Shown one piece after another: positions 34,896 through 43,132 of a stretch of DNA of 60,332 nt (positions within the stretch are counted from its first letter, which is position 1; each line of letters begins with the position of its first letter). The notes beneath the pieces are model-generated. The model ran no database searches. It worked only from the letters and a program-made list of their open reading frames with translations, and was not told the DNA's origin. The stretch lies in NCBI GenBank assembly GCA_030605835.1, contig JAUWHO010000011.1, positions 1 through 60,332 of the forward strand. The letters run 5' to 3'. A program made the position numbers and the translations under genes. This DNA is from Candidatus Zixiibacteriota bacterium. Lineage in GTDB: Bacteria; Zixibacteria; MSB-5A5; DG-27.

Positions 34896-35435
34896 TTACT
34901 TCGGTTCGGGAATGAACTTCTCGGTCTTTGACCAGTCGCTCACCTTTTGCTTCTTGATCTTTTGCTGGAGCTTCAGGCAACCCTCCAGGATCGACTCCGG
35001 GCGAGGCGGGCAACCGGGGACATAGACATCGACCGGTATGACCAGATCAACCCCCCGCAGAACGCTGTAACAATCGTAATAGAAAGGTCCACCCCTGATA
35101 GCGCATCCCCCCATGGCGATGACGTATTTCGGCTCCGACATCTGCTCGTATAAGATTTTCACCCTCTTGGCCATCTTGTTGGTAATGGTGCCGGCAACGA
35201 TCATCAGGTCTGCCTGTCTCGGGGAGGCTCTGAATATCATCCCGAAGCGGTCATAGTCGTACCGCGAAGCCCCGGTACACATCAGACCCTCGATGGCACA
35301 GCAGGCAGTCCCGAAAAGGAGATACCACAAGGAGGAGGCTCTCGACCAGTTGAGCACCGCATCTAAAGAGGTAGTGATCAGCCCCCCGCCGGGTATCTTT
35401 TCCAAGTATACCGGAACCTTCTGGACTACACCCAT
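34896..35435 (-). CDS. nuoB: NADH-quinone oxidoreductase subunit B
   Basis: PSST-type subunit that holds cluster N2 and passes electrons to quinone. The 179-residue protein contains [14 protein letters not shown] (the tandem Cys pair and third region), [20 protein letters not shown], and [10 protein letters not shown] with the last ligand; MGGC supplies the other. The start was placed at ATG 35435, whose bases overlap the nuoA stop (ATGGGTGTAG) and follow GGAGGAAGGGAG, instead of an ATG 7 codons earlier inside nuoA. The C-terminal tail is basic. Confidence 0.96.
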   Translation of the reverse strand: MGVVQKVPVYLEKIPGGGLITTSLDAVLNWSRASSLWYLLFGTACCAIEGLMCTGASRYDYDRFGMIFRASPRQADLMIVAGTITNKMAKRVKILYEQMSEPKYVIAMGGCAIRGGPFYYDCYSVLRGVDLVIPVDVYVPGCPPRPESILEGCLKLQQKIKKQKVSDWSKTEKFIPEPK

Positions 35436-35782
35436 TTCAAGGCTCCCTTCCTCCAAGCGTAAGCTAGGCCGAAGACTAAAATCATAATGAAGATGAACAT
35501 CTCCACGAAGGCAAAAAGCCCCAGGCTCCTGTAAGCCGCCGCCCAGGGGAAAAGGAAAACGAGCTCGACATCAAAGATGACGAATATGAGGGCATAGATG
35601 TAATAGCTGACGTTATACTGCACCCAGGCGCTTCCCACCGCTGTCTCTCCGCACTCGTAACTGCGATTCTTGATGGGATTAGGCCTGGAGGGCCTGAGCA
35701 ACCTCGCGAAAAAGAAGGTGATCAAAACGAAAGCCACCCCGAAAATGAGAAACAGACCAACGTAAGCGTAATCAGAGGGCAT
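35426..35782 (-). CDS. nuoA: NADH-quinone oxidoreductase subunit A
   Basis: First gene of the operon; a 118-residue, three-helix membrane subunit. [43 protein letters not shown] is the family hallmark with the conserved Cys-Gly loop and the acidic FDVE stretch (quoted in full only by key residues: YECGE and [11 protein letters not shown]). It overlaps nuoB by ten bases. Upstream are an AT-rich promoter region and a 600-base stretch without a gene. Confidence 0.96.
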   Translation of the reverse strand: MPSDYAYVGLFLIFGVAFVLITFFFARLLRPSRPNPIKNRSYECGETAVGSAWVQYNVSYYIYALIFVIFDVELVFLFPWAAAYRSLGLFAFVEMFIFIMILVFGLAYAWRKGALKWV

Positions 35783-35829
35783 TGTCTACCAAGTGATTTT
35801 TTTCACTTTCTCCAAAGAATTGGCACAAA

Positions 35830-35856
35830 AAAATAGAAATAATCTCTTCTTGTCAA
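35830..35856 (-). promoter_or_regulatory. candidate nuo operon promoter
   Basis: On the minus strand TTGACA (35851-35856), 15-base spacer, TATTTT (35830-35835). The spacing is short, but this is the only good -35 in the AT-rich stretch directly before nuoA. Confidence 0.45.
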
Positions 35857-36317
35857 GATTTTTCTGTTCTTTTTATGAAATTTTTGTGTGGAGACTGTCT
35901 CAAGCAGTCCAAGGGTCGGCCGCGGCCATCCGTTTCGGTCGGAGTTGAACCTCCACCGCAACGTTGGAGCTGGGCCTCAGCTTCGCTCCCGCTGGAAAGG
36001 CGCGTGCCCGCCGTATATTGAGGGATGCGAAGTGAGAGTCCCGTCAAAAGCGGAAAAGAGGAAAACAACCCAACAGGTCTGGATGACGACCATTGGCTTT
36101 CGCATCGGCCGACAAAGTCTGCACAGTAGACGAGGCCAATCGCCCTGAATTGGAGCAGCCAATTAAGCTAAGCAGAGAAGGGAGGCACGAGCCGAACCGA
36201 GCACACAACCCAGGTTAGGGGCTGCACCAGCATTTGGCTCCGCATGAGGTTTGGCCCCAAGCGCTTCAAAAGGCCGCCTGATCAAGTCCTGAACAGGAAA
36301 TGGGGTCAAATTTTTGC

Positions 36318-36345
36318 TTGACAAACGCTTCTGTGTATGTATATT
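36318..36345 (+). promoter_or_regulatory. promoter of the LVIVD protein gene
   Basis: TTGACA (36318-36323), 16-base spacer, TATATT (36340-36345); predicted start near 36352, giving a leader of about 55 bases. Confidence 0.75.
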
Positions 36346-36406
36346 CCTCTTGACTGTATTGATGTATGCGGCCAGATGTTTTACCCTTCTATGGGGGAAC
36401 GAAGCT

Positions 36407-38557
36407 ATGAATAGAGCCATCCTGCTTTTGGTCATTTCATTGTTGGTCTTTTCGGGCACTTCATCCAGCGCGGCACAGGAGTTCGAATACCTCTCCAGCA
36501 CCCTGTGGACGGATGTCAACGACGTGGTGGTAGACAGCACCAGAGATTATGCCTATTGCTCCCTCGCCAACGGTCTGGTAATACTGGATCTGTCTGATCC
36601 CGAGAGCTTGACCGTAGTGAGCCAATTCTATCTACAGGGGGAGGGCAACGGGATTTTCGCCGACAGTCAATATGTCTATCTTGCCGATGGTCGTTCGGGA
36701 ATGCGGATCGTCGATATTTCCGACCCCTCCGATCCCGCTCTCAGTGGATCGCTGGATGTCAGTTCCTACGTGGTGGACGTGTTCGTCTCTCGTGAATATG
36801 CTTACTTGGCCACCAGCAGCCGAGGCTTAGTAGCAGCTAACGTCTCTGATCCCTCCAAGCCTTTCTCAGTGGGAAACATAGACACCTTGGATCCGCCTCT
36901 GCGGATTGATATAGGGGGTGACTATGCCTATCTTGCCGCTCAAGATTCCGGCTTGGTTATAGTCAATATCACAGATCCTTTCAACCTCTCTTTTGTCGGC
37001 AGATATGACACCCCCGGCACTGCCTCCGGGATTTACCTCTCTGGAGATTATGCCTATGTTGCCGATGGCAACTCTGGATTGCAGATCATTGATGTTTCCA
37101 ACCCCAACGAACCTGAATTCGAGGCAGGTTACGACACTCCCGGTTACGCCTGGGATGTCCAGGTCATTGGCGGATACGCTTATGTGGCCATCGAGTTCGG
37201 CTTACGGATAATAGACGTCAGTGACCCTGGCAATCCAGGCCCCCACGCCGATCTGTATAGTAAAGGAGAGACCCACGGAGTCTGTGTCCTAGATACGTTG
37301 GCTTATCTGGCCAACGTTCTATATGGGGTGAAAGCAGTTGATATTTCCAGCCCCTTAAGCCCTAGCCTCATAGGAGAGTATGCCACCCCGGAGCAGGTTA
37401 GCGACGTCTTCGTCAGTAATGGCTATGCTTATGTTGCGGCACGTCACTCGGGGGTGTATCTGGTCGACGTCTCCGACCCTTTGGCCCCAGAAGTCATCGC
37501 TAATTACATTACCGGGTGGAAGACCAAAAGCGTCTACGTCAGCGGCAGATATTGCTATGTGGCTGACCATCGACCCGGGCTGAAGATACTTGACTTCTTT
37601 CACCCACCCGGGGACAGCACCCTGGTGGGAGAATGTAATACAGCCGGGAAAGCCTCCCACGTTTACGTTAGTGGCGAGTTTGCATACATTGCTGATTCAA
37701 AAAAGGGCTTAGCAAAAGTCGATGTCTCTGACCCCTCAGATCCCTATGTTCGACCAAAGAATTGCCCAACTCCGGGTGCAGCTCACCGTGTTCAAGTTGT
37801 GGACACCCTCGCCTACGTGGCTTATGGTGAAAACAATAACGGCGGTTTGCAGATAGTAGACGTCTCCGACCCTGATACCCTCATCTTTGTCAGCAACTGC
37901 CCCACCCCGGGAGAAGCTCAAAGTCTGCACCTTGTCGATACCCTCACCTACGTCGCCGTCCTTGGCACCACTTACAACGGATTGTATGTAATCAACGTAT
38001 CTGATCCCAGGAGCCCTTTCATCGTAGGTAGTTGCCACACCCCGGGAAGTGCCCGCGGTGTCTATATCGATGGTGACTTTGCTTACCTCTCCGATGGTTG
38101 GACGGGCATACATATTCTTGACATCTCCGATCCTAAACACCCCCTTCTCGTGAGTAGCTACGACACCCCGGGTAGCGGCTCTGGGGTCTTTGTCGAGAAC
38201 GGCTATGTCTACTTAGCAGATAAAAACTCTTTGATGATCTTTCGGCTCACTTGGACGGGGGTAGACGACCAAACTGGGAGTCCTACTGTTCCCTCTGCGT
38301 TTCACTTAGAGCAGAACTTCCCCAATCCCTTCAATGCAAAAACCGCGATAAATTACCAGTTGCCACATCGCAGCAAAGTGAGGCTGGAGGTTTTTGATCT
38401 CTTGGGGCGAAAGGTTGTAACCTTAGTTGACAGCAAACAAGACGCTGGATACTGGTCCGTGAGCTGGGAGGCTTCAAAGGTCAGCTCCGGTATTTATTTC
38501 TACAAGTTGACCAGCGGCGATTTTGTCGAAGTCAAGAGGATGACGGTTTTAAAATAG
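36407..38557 (+). CDS. secreted LVIVD-repeat beta-propeller with C-terminal sorting domain
   Basis: A 716-residue exported protein. Residues 1-23 are a signal peptide (MNRAILLLVISLLVFSGTSS). Thirteen LVIVD repeats of about 43 residues follow, each with a core like GDYAYVADGNSGLQIIDVSDP and a linker such as YDTPG, plus a shortened last blade; these should fold into propeller blades. The final 85 residues (QNFPNPFN, then LEVFDLLGRKVVTLVD and KVSSGIYFYKLTSGDF) are a type A Por/T9SS C-terminal sorting domain, so the protein is probably moved to the cell surface. The start at ATG 36407 is set by the signal peptide and GGGGGAACGAAG. A hairpin terminator follows. Ligand unknown; likely surface adhesion or binding. 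Confidence 0.92.
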   Translation: MNRAILLLVISLLVFSGTSSSAAQEFEYLSSTLWTDVNDVVVDSTRDYAYCSLANGLVILDLSDPESLTVVSQFYLQGEGNGIFADSQYVYLADGRSGMRIVDISDPSDPALSGSLDVSSYVVDVFVSREYAYLATSSRGLVAANVSDPSKPFSVGNIDTLDPPLRIDIGGDYAYLAAQDSGLVIVNITDPFNLSFVGRYDTPGTASGIYLSGDYAYVADGNSGLQIIDVSNPNEPEFEAGYDTPGYAWDVQVIGGYAYVAIEFGLRIIDVSDPGNPGPHADLYSKGETHGVCVLDTLAYLANVLYGVKAVDISSPLSPSLIGEYATPEQVSDVFVSNGYAYVAARHSGVYLVDVSDPLAPEVIANYITGWKTKSVYVSGRYCYVADHRPGLKILDFFHPPGDSTLVGECNTAGKASHVYVSGEFAYIADSKKGLAKVDVSDPSDPYVRPKNCPTPGAAHRVQVVDTLAYVAYGENNNGGLQIVDVSDPDTLIFVSNCPTPGEAQSLHLVDTLTYVAVLGTTYNGLYVINVSDPRSPFIVGSCHTPGSARGVYIDGDFAYLSDGWTGIHILDISDPKHPLLVSSYDTPGSGSGVFVENGYVYLADKNSLMIFRLTWTGVDDQTGSPTVPSAFHLEQNFPNPFNAKTAINYQLPHRSKVRLEVFDLLGRKVVTLVDSKQDAGYWSVSWEASKVSSGIYFYKLTSGDFVEVKRMTVLK

Positions 38558-38584
38558 ACTACCGATCTCTTAGATGATATAAGA

Positions 38585-38617
38585 AAGACCGGTTCTCTCA
38601 AAAGGAGAACCGGTCTT
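38585..38617. terminator. bidirectional terminator between LVIVD gene and pyrD
   Basis: A perfect 13-bp stem, AAGACCGGTTCTC (38585-38597) and GAGAACCGGTCTT (38605-38617), with a 7-base loop. It serves the two convergent genes; T-content after the stem is better on the minus strand (TTTCTTAT). Confidence 0.8.
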
Positions 38618-38653
38618 CTTGTTGTGCCTCTGCTGCTGTGTCCGGAGTAAACT

Positions 38654-39592
38654 CTATCCCTCGAAGTCCGCAGCGATCTTCGATATATTGCTGAGCCTGT
38701 TTCTCTTACAATACCTCTTCAACCCCGCAATTATCTCCAGAGGTGCCTTGGGATTTGTGAAGTTTGCTGTCCCAACCTGAACTGCTTTTGCCCCCGCGAG
38801 AAAGAACTGCAGGGCATCGTCGGTATTCGTTATCCCACCTATACCGATGACCGGGATTTGAACAGTTCTGGCAACTTTATATACCATGGCGACTGCAATC
38901 GGTCGAATTGCCGGCCCCGAGAGACCGCCGGTCAGGTTTGACAACGCAGGTTTTTTCTTGTCAACATCTATCACCATTCCCACGAGGGTGTTGATGAGCG
39001 AGATGCCATCGGCACCACCATCCTCCACTGCTCTGGCGATTACGGTAATGTCGGTCACATTAGGAGACAGCTTGGCGATTACAGGAAAGGAGCTTGCCTT
39101 TTTCACCATTGCTATGGTCTTAAGGGCCTGCTTGGGGTCACTGCCAATTTCGATGCCGCCGGCTTTCACATTCGGGCAGGAGATATTGACCTCCAAGGCA
39201 TCAATTCCCCGTTTACGGCTCAGACGCTCGGTTACCTTGACATATTCGTTAATACTACTCCCCGCTATGTTGACGATCACTCGGGTCTTCAGCCTCCTCA
39301 GATAGGGCAACTTTTCTTTGATGAAATTGTCAACTCCGACATTCTGCAAGCCGATGGCGTTCAGCATTCCGGACGGAGTCTCCACCACTCGTGGTGGAGG
39401 ATGTCCCTGTCGAGGCTCAAGAGTTATGGACTTGGTGACAATCGCGCCCAGCTTGCTCACATCGTAGAGCTCAGCATACTCCTCCCCATACCCGAAAGTG
39501 CCAGAAGCCACCCAGACAGGATTTTTGAACGACTTCCCAAAGAGCTTAGTTTTGAGAATGTCTTCTGTCCCTTGCGGCATACACAATCTCAT
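38654..39592 (-). CDS. pyrD: dihydroorotate dehydrogenase, class 1B catalytic subunit
   Basis: Oxidises dihydroorotate to orotate in pyrimidine synthesis; cytosolic FMN enzyme. The 312-residue protein has NPVWVASGTFGYG, NAIGLQNVGVDNF, and the active-site Cys139 in VNISCPNVKAGG (Cys marks class 1; class 2 has Ser), then GGLSGPAIRPIAV and IGIGGITNTDDALQF for phosphate binding. Class 1B enzymes need the Fe-S/FAD partner PyrK, which is not in the window. The ATG at 39592 or the one four codons later could be used. Ten bases upstream ends an unknown membrane-protein gene. Confidence 0.94.
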   Translation of the reverse strand: MRLCMPQGTEDILKTKLFGKSFKNPVWVASGTFGYGEEYAELYDVSKLGAIVTKSITLEPRQGHPPPRVVETPSGMLNAIGLQNVGVDNFIKEKLPYLRRLKTRVIVNIAGSSINEYVKVTERLSRKRGIDALEVNISCPNVKAGGIEIGSDPKQALKTIAMVKKASSFPVIAKLSPNVTDITVIARAVEDGGADGISLINTLVGMVIDVDKKKPALSNLTGGLSGPAIRPIAVAMVYKVARTVQIPVIGIGGITNTDDALQFFLAGAKAVQVGTANFTNPKAPLEIIAGLKRYCKRNRLSNISKIAADFEG

Positions 39593-39601
39593 GTGAAGCC
39601 A

Positions 39602-40141
39602 TTATAGACCAAAAAACCAAAGAATGACTCGCGCTAGCGCGAGGGTGAGTACGCCGAGAAAGAAATACTTGAGTGCATCCTGCTGTTTCCCCTTAATAAG
39701 CGAATCGATAGAGGACGTGACTTCAATCGATATTCTCTCTTCCATTATGACCTTAAACTTAGACATTTCTCCTTCAATCCATTCAAGTTTGTCTTGCGCG
39801 AAGCTTGGCAACGGACCCCTATAATATCTATTTTGTACGGCTTCATCCAATGCTGAGATAACGACCTTTTTTACTCGTTCGGTCCAAGGACACCACTCGA
39901 TCCATCTATTAGTGACAATGACAGTTAATCTCAATAACGTAGCATTTATGGTGCTCTCAATCTGTTTTTTTCTTAGCTCGAGATATGCTTGCATTTGTGC
40001 ACCACTGCCCAGGGCACCTCTTGCAGCTAACTCTCCAGCTGCGCGCTTTTCTTCTCCTCTTGCCTCCTCGGCTGTTTTGTCAGCTTCTGCCCGGAATGTG
40101 TCTCTTACTATGTTCCTGAGTTTTTTCTCTCGTTTCCTCAT
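39602..40141 (-). CDS. unknown protein with coiled coil and C-terminal membrane anchor
   Basis: A 179-residue protein starting MRKREKKLRNIVRDTFRAEADK. The first 60 residues are highly charged and helical, then come amphipathic helices including NRWIEWCPWTERVKKVVISALDEAVQNRYY (three Trp close together), and the last 20 residues (YFFLGVLTLALARVILWFFGL) form one membrane helix with no tail beyond it. This is the layout of a tail-anchored protein with a cytoplasmic helical domain. No family recognised. The start was chosen at the ATG after GGGGACGTT rather than a GTG seven codons earlier. It lies 9 bases before pyrD, so the two may be co-transcribed. Confidence 0.65.
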   Translation of the reverse strand: MRKREKKLRNIVRDTFRAEADKTAEEARGEEKRAAGELAARGALGSGAQMQAYLELRKKQIESTINATLLRLTVIVTNRWIEWCPWTERVKKVVISALDEAVQNRYYRGPLPSFAQDKLEWIEGEMSKFKVIMEERISIEVTSSIDSLIKGKQQDALKYFFLGVLTLALARVILWFFGL

Positions 40142-40228
40142 AACGTCCCCAGATTCTGTCACTAATAGAGCAAGCTAGACCCGACAGTCTGTAAGCCCAG
40201 CCTCTCCTTGTCCTATCTTGGGCAAGAC

Positions 40229-40252
40229 AAAAAGGACGGGACTAACCCGCCC
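40229..40252 (-). terminator. terminator of the HMGS-thiolase-DUF35 operon
   Basis: GGGCGGG-TTAGT-CCCGTCC on the minus strand (40234-40252, one G-U pair) followed by five Ts (40229-40233), starting 8 bases after the DUF35 stop. Confidence 0.8.
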
Positions 40253-40259
40253 TATCTGG

Positions 40260-40655
40260 TCAATCTCTCACCGGCACACACTTATAGCCGTACGCGTGCA
40301 CTCCTGCTTTTCCGTCCGACTGGATCTTGCGGAACTCGATTTTCACCTTCATGCCGATCTTCAATTCCTCGATTTGGGCATCCGCAATCTGGCACATCAT
40401 CTTTGCACCGTCGTCCAATTTGACAATCCCGACCGGATATGGCGCCTCGTCGGTGAAGGCCGAGGGAGCCACCCTGATTACCGTGAAGCTCTCCACCGTG
40501 CCGGTCTCTGCCAGCTTGACCGGCTCTAACTCTACACACTTTCCTTCAGGGCAGACCAACCGTGGAGGGAAGTATATCTCTCCGGTCTGGGGACACCTGT
40601 TGGCCTCTAATCTGTATCTCTGCGGAATCTCTCTCCAGATTCTTGCCGGAAACAT
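40260..40655 (-). CDS. DUF35 zinc-ribbon/OB-fold protein of the thiolase-HMGS complex
   Basis: A 131-residue protein. Cys21, Cys35 and Cys40 (RCPQTGEIYFPPRLVCPEGKC region) form a rubredoxin-like zinc ribbon, possibly with one ligand altered; the rest is the OB-fold with GTVESFTVIRVAPSAF and PYPVGIVKLDDGAKMMCQI. In archaea DUF35 proteins hold acetoacetyl-CoA thiolase and HMG-CoA synthase together in a channelling complex. Here it is directly downstream of the thiolase (stop and start adjacent), which supports the same role. It is the last gene of the operon. Confidence 0.9.
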   Translation of the reverse strand: MFPARIWREIPQRYRLEANRCPQTGEIYFPPRLVCPEGKCVELEPVKLAETGTVESFTVIRVAPSAFTDEAPYPVGIVKLDDGAKMMCQIADAQIEELKIGMKVKIEFRKIQSDGKAGVHAYGYKCVPVRD

Positions 40656-41813
40656 CTACATCACCTCCAATATATGAACCACTGCGGAGCCGCCTGATCC
40701 ACCCATGTTTTGAGTCAATCCAACTTTGGGGTTTTTCAACTGCCTCTCCCCTGCCTCCCCACGAAGCTGTTTGACCACCTCAGCTATCTGCCCAACGCCG
40801 GTGGCTCCCACCGGATGGCCTTTTGACTTGAGACCTCCAGAAGTGTTGATCGGCTTCTCGCCGTCCAATGCGGTCTTGCCCTCCAAGGCCGCGTGTCCAC
40901 CTTTGCCCTTTTCAAAAAAGCCCAAATCCTCGGTGACCATGATTTCCGCGATGGTGAAACAATCGTGTACTTCGGCAAAGTCGATGTCTTTGGGGCTCTT
41001 TCCAGCCATCTCGTAAGCTCGCTTGGAAGCCTCCACGGTAGCATTCAAGGTGGTCAAGGATTTCCTGGAGTGAAGCGCAATACGATCGGTGGCGTTGCCA
41101 ACTCCGAGAATCTTCACCAGAGGATTCTTGGAAATCTCTTTGGCTTTGTCAACTGAAGCTAAAATGGCACAGGCAGCTCCATCGGTTATCGGGGAGCAGT
41201 CCATCAAAGTCAGTGGGTCGGCAACCATAACGGCTTTAGCCACACCCTCCAGGGTAGTTTTGGACTGAAACTGGGCTAAGGGGTTTTTGCTGCCGTTGTC
41301 GTGGTTTTTGACCGCAACTGCGGAGAGCATATCCCTGGTGGTGCCGAACTCGTGCATGTGTCTCTTTGCCATCAGGGCGTAAAGCCCGGGGAAAGTAGCG
41401 CCGTGGAAGACCTCATATTCCTGGTCGGCGGCGGTGGCCAGAGCGTAGGTAGCACCATCGCCGGAGACGTCGGTCATCTTCTCCACTCCTCCGACGAGGA
41501 CAACGTCACTCATTCCGGAGGCGACCTCTATGAAACCACATCTCACCGCTAGACCTCCGGAGGCGCAGGCGGACTCAACTCTGGTGGAGGGAATCGGAAC
41601 CTTTCCGAGATAGTCAGCTAAGAGTGAGGCCAGATGTTCTTGGCCGACGAACAGCCCACTGGTCATACAGCCGACATACATCGAATCGATTTTGTCCACA
41701 CCAGCGTCTTTAATGGCCAGAAGAGCCGACTCCACGAAGATGTCCCGAATCGATTTACCCCACAGCTCTCCCCACTTGTTCATCCCCACGCCAATTACAC
41801 AAACCTCTCTCAT
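40656..41813 (-). CDS. acetoacetyl-CoA thiolase (archaeal type)
   Basis: Condenses two acetyl-CoA to acetoacetyl-CoA. The 385-residue thiolase has the acylated Cys83 in [23 protein letters not shown] with the catalytic His region, and [17 protein letters not shown]; the C-terminal Cys of classic thiolases is replaced by [11 protein letters not shown], as in the SCP2/archaeal-type subfamily. Sandwiched between HMG-CoA synthase (14 bases upstream) and DUF35, in the same order as the archaeal gene cluster. By itself it could be a generic SCP2-type thiolase; context decides. Confidence 0.92.
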   Translation of the reverse strand: MREVCVIGVGMNKWGELWGKSIRDIFVESALLAIKDAGVDKIDSMYVGCMTSGLFVGQEHLASLLADYLGKVPIPSTRVESACASGGLAVRCGFIEVASGMSDVVLVGGVEKMTDVSGDGATYALATAADQEYEVFHGATFPGLYALMAKRHMHEFGTTRDMLSAVAVKNHDNGSKNPLAQFQSKTTLEGVAKAVMVADPLTLMDCSPITDGAACAILASVDKAKEISKNPLVKILGVGNATDRIALHSRKSLTTLNATVEASKRAYEMAGKSPKDIDFAEVHDCFTIAEIMVTEDLGFFEKGKGGHAALEGKTALDGEKPINTSGGLKSKGHPVGATGVGQIAEVVKQLRGEAGERQLKNPKVGLTQNMGGSGGSAVVHILEVM

Positions 41814-41827
41814 ATTTTCAGTCTCCT

Positions 41828-42877
41828 CTATTCAGCAGTTAAGATTTTGCCGCGGTATTTGGCGTAGGTGCCGTAGTCGATGTATCTCTTATTGTTGTCG
41901 AGCATGTACCGGGTGTTCAGTGCCAGATCCCTGACCTCGTTGATTCTCTCGGTGACGGTGAAGATAAAACCATCCGAGCCGGCACCGGAACCGTATGAGA
42001 CCAACATGATCTTATCGCCCGGCTTGGAAATATCTAAGGTAGAGGTCAATCCCATCGGGGAGGAACCGGAGTAAGTGTTACCCAAAAGAGGGCAGAGCAG
42101 ACCAGGCTCGATCTGTTCCGGTGTGAAGCCCAGCATCTTCCCCACCCTTTGGGGGAATTTCCCATTGGGCTGGTGGAAGATCACGTAGTCAAAATCTTTC
42201 GGCTCCGTCCCGGCTTTCTTCATTAATCCCTCGGCGCAGCCGGTGATGTGCTTGAAATAGGCCGGCTGGCCGGTGAAACGACCCCCGTGCCGCGGATAGA
42301 ATTCTTGCTCCCGCCTCCAGAAATCTGGGGTGTCGGTCATGAAGGAGAAGGTTTCGTTACACTCTGCCAAGACCTTATCGTTGCCGAAGATGAAGGAAGC
42401 CGCGCCGGCGGCGGCGGAGTATTCTAAGGCATCGCCGGGAGCACCCTGAGAGGTGTCGGCGCCGATTCCCAGACCGTATTCTATCAATGCAGCCTTGACC
42501 AGACCGTAAACCACAAACATCCCCTCTGTCCCGGCCTTACAGGCGAACTCAAAATCGGCGCAGTGAATATCGGGGGTGGCCCCGATCGCTTCGGCAACGG
42601 TGGTGCCGGAAGGTTTCACCGCGTAAGGGTGTGATTCGGAGCCGATGTAGATTGCTCCGATCTTCTTGGGGTCGACATGCGGCCCTCGTTTGAGGGCGTT
42701 CTTGGTCGCCTCCACCGACATCGTGATGGTGTCCTGATCCGGCTGGGGAACCGATTTCTCCTGAAGCCCCAGACCGCGTTTGTATGAGGGGGCATCCGCT
42801 CCCCAGACCTTGGCGATCTCCTCCACCTTGATCCGGCACCTGGGGATGTAAGCCCCGTATCCGACAATTCCAACCAT
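41828..42877 (-). CDS. hydroxymethylglutaryl-CoA synthase (archaeal type)
   Basis: Adds acetyl-CoA to acetoacetyl-CoA to give HMG-CoA, the first committed precursor of the mevalonate pathway. The 349-residue protein begins [20 protein letters not shown]; Cys113 in [12 protein letters not shown] is the acyl-carrying residue, [12 protein letters not shown] and [14 protein letters not shown] carry the Glu and His regions, and YSGSSPMGL closes the thiolase fold. Length and motifs match the archaeal TIGR00748 type rather than the longer bacterial/eukaryotic form. The start was set at ATG 42877 (after GTGAGG); the open frame extends 69 codons upstream but through the promoter. First gene of the three-gene operon. 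Confidence 0.93.
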   Translation of the reverse strand: MVGIVGYGAYIPRCRIKVEEIAKVWGADAPSYKRGLGLQEKSVPQPDQDTITMSVEATKNALKRGPHVDPKKIGAIYIGSESHPYAVKPSGTTVAEAIGATPDIHCADFEFACKAGTEGMFVVYGLVKAALIEYGLGIGADTSQGAPGDALEYSAAAGAASFIFGNDKVLAECNETFSFMTDTPDFWRREQEFYPRHGGRFTGQPAYFKHITGCAEGLMKKAGTEPKDFDYVIFHQPNGKFPQRVGKMLGFTPEQIEPGLLCPLLGNTYSGSSPMGLTSTLDISKPGDKIMLVSYGSGAGSDGFIFTVTERINEVRDLALNTRYMLDNNKRYIDYGTYAKYRGKILTAE

Positions 42878-42997
42878 CAAAACCTCACTCTTTATTGGTT
42901 CATCCTTCTTGACTTCTTCGAATGGTGGATCAGACAACAACTCCCACCCAATAACCCACCCAGTGAAGCGAAAAAGGTTCGCTCCAAAAGTAGGCAA

Positions 42998-43026
42998 TAT
43001 ATAGCCAAAACCGCACTTATTGTCAA
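42998..43026 (-). promoter_or_regulatory. promoter of the HMGS-thiolase-DUF35 operon
   Basis: On the minus strand TTGACA (43021-43026), 17-base spacer, TATATA (42998-43003). Predicted start near 42991, leaving a 5' leader of about 114 bases in which no known riboswitch was recognised. Confidence 0.75.
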
Positions 43027-43069
43027 GGTGATCAGAGCTGCGAGCCGGAGAGACATTCTGAGAATAAGC

Positions 43070-43100
43070 TTGACACGCAGACAAATCTGAGCAATAATAA
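43070..43100 (+). promoter_or_regulatory. candidate promoter of the nuclease-like gene
   Basis: TTGACA (43070-43075) followed by AATAAT (43093-43098, 17-base spacer) or the overlapping TAATAA (43095-43100). It is divergent from the HMGS promoter, 44 bases away. Confidence 0.6.
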
Positions 43101-43132
43101 AACGAGCAATTGTGACCGGTTGATGTGGTAAT

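Larger units (their letters stand above)
35783..36406. other. 624-base intergenic region, partly structured
   Basis: Near nuoA it is AT-rich with the putative nuo promoter. From about 35890 to 36310 it is GC-richer, shows no credible gene, and contains short inverted repeats such as GACTGTCT with AAGCAGTC-like sequence and GGTGGAG/CTCCGACC around a GTTCAA loop (minus strand, about 35935-35960). Around 36006-36045 the sequence GTGCCCGCC then GGGATGCGAAGTGAGAGTCC resembles the 5' end of some group II introns, but no maturase or domain V was found. The promoter of the LVIVD gene ends the region. Confidence 0.5.

Noticed and set aside
35935-35960. tRNA or tmRNA 3' end on the minus strand (GGTTCAACTCC)
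   Set aside because: A T-loop-like hairpin is present but there is no matching acceptor stem, D arm or CCA.
41828-43084. Longer HMG-CoA synthase start 69 codons upstream
   Set aside because: The extension runs through the TTGACA-N17-TATATA promoter and has no family similarity; the ATG at 42877 has a ribosome-binding site and the conserved N-terminus.
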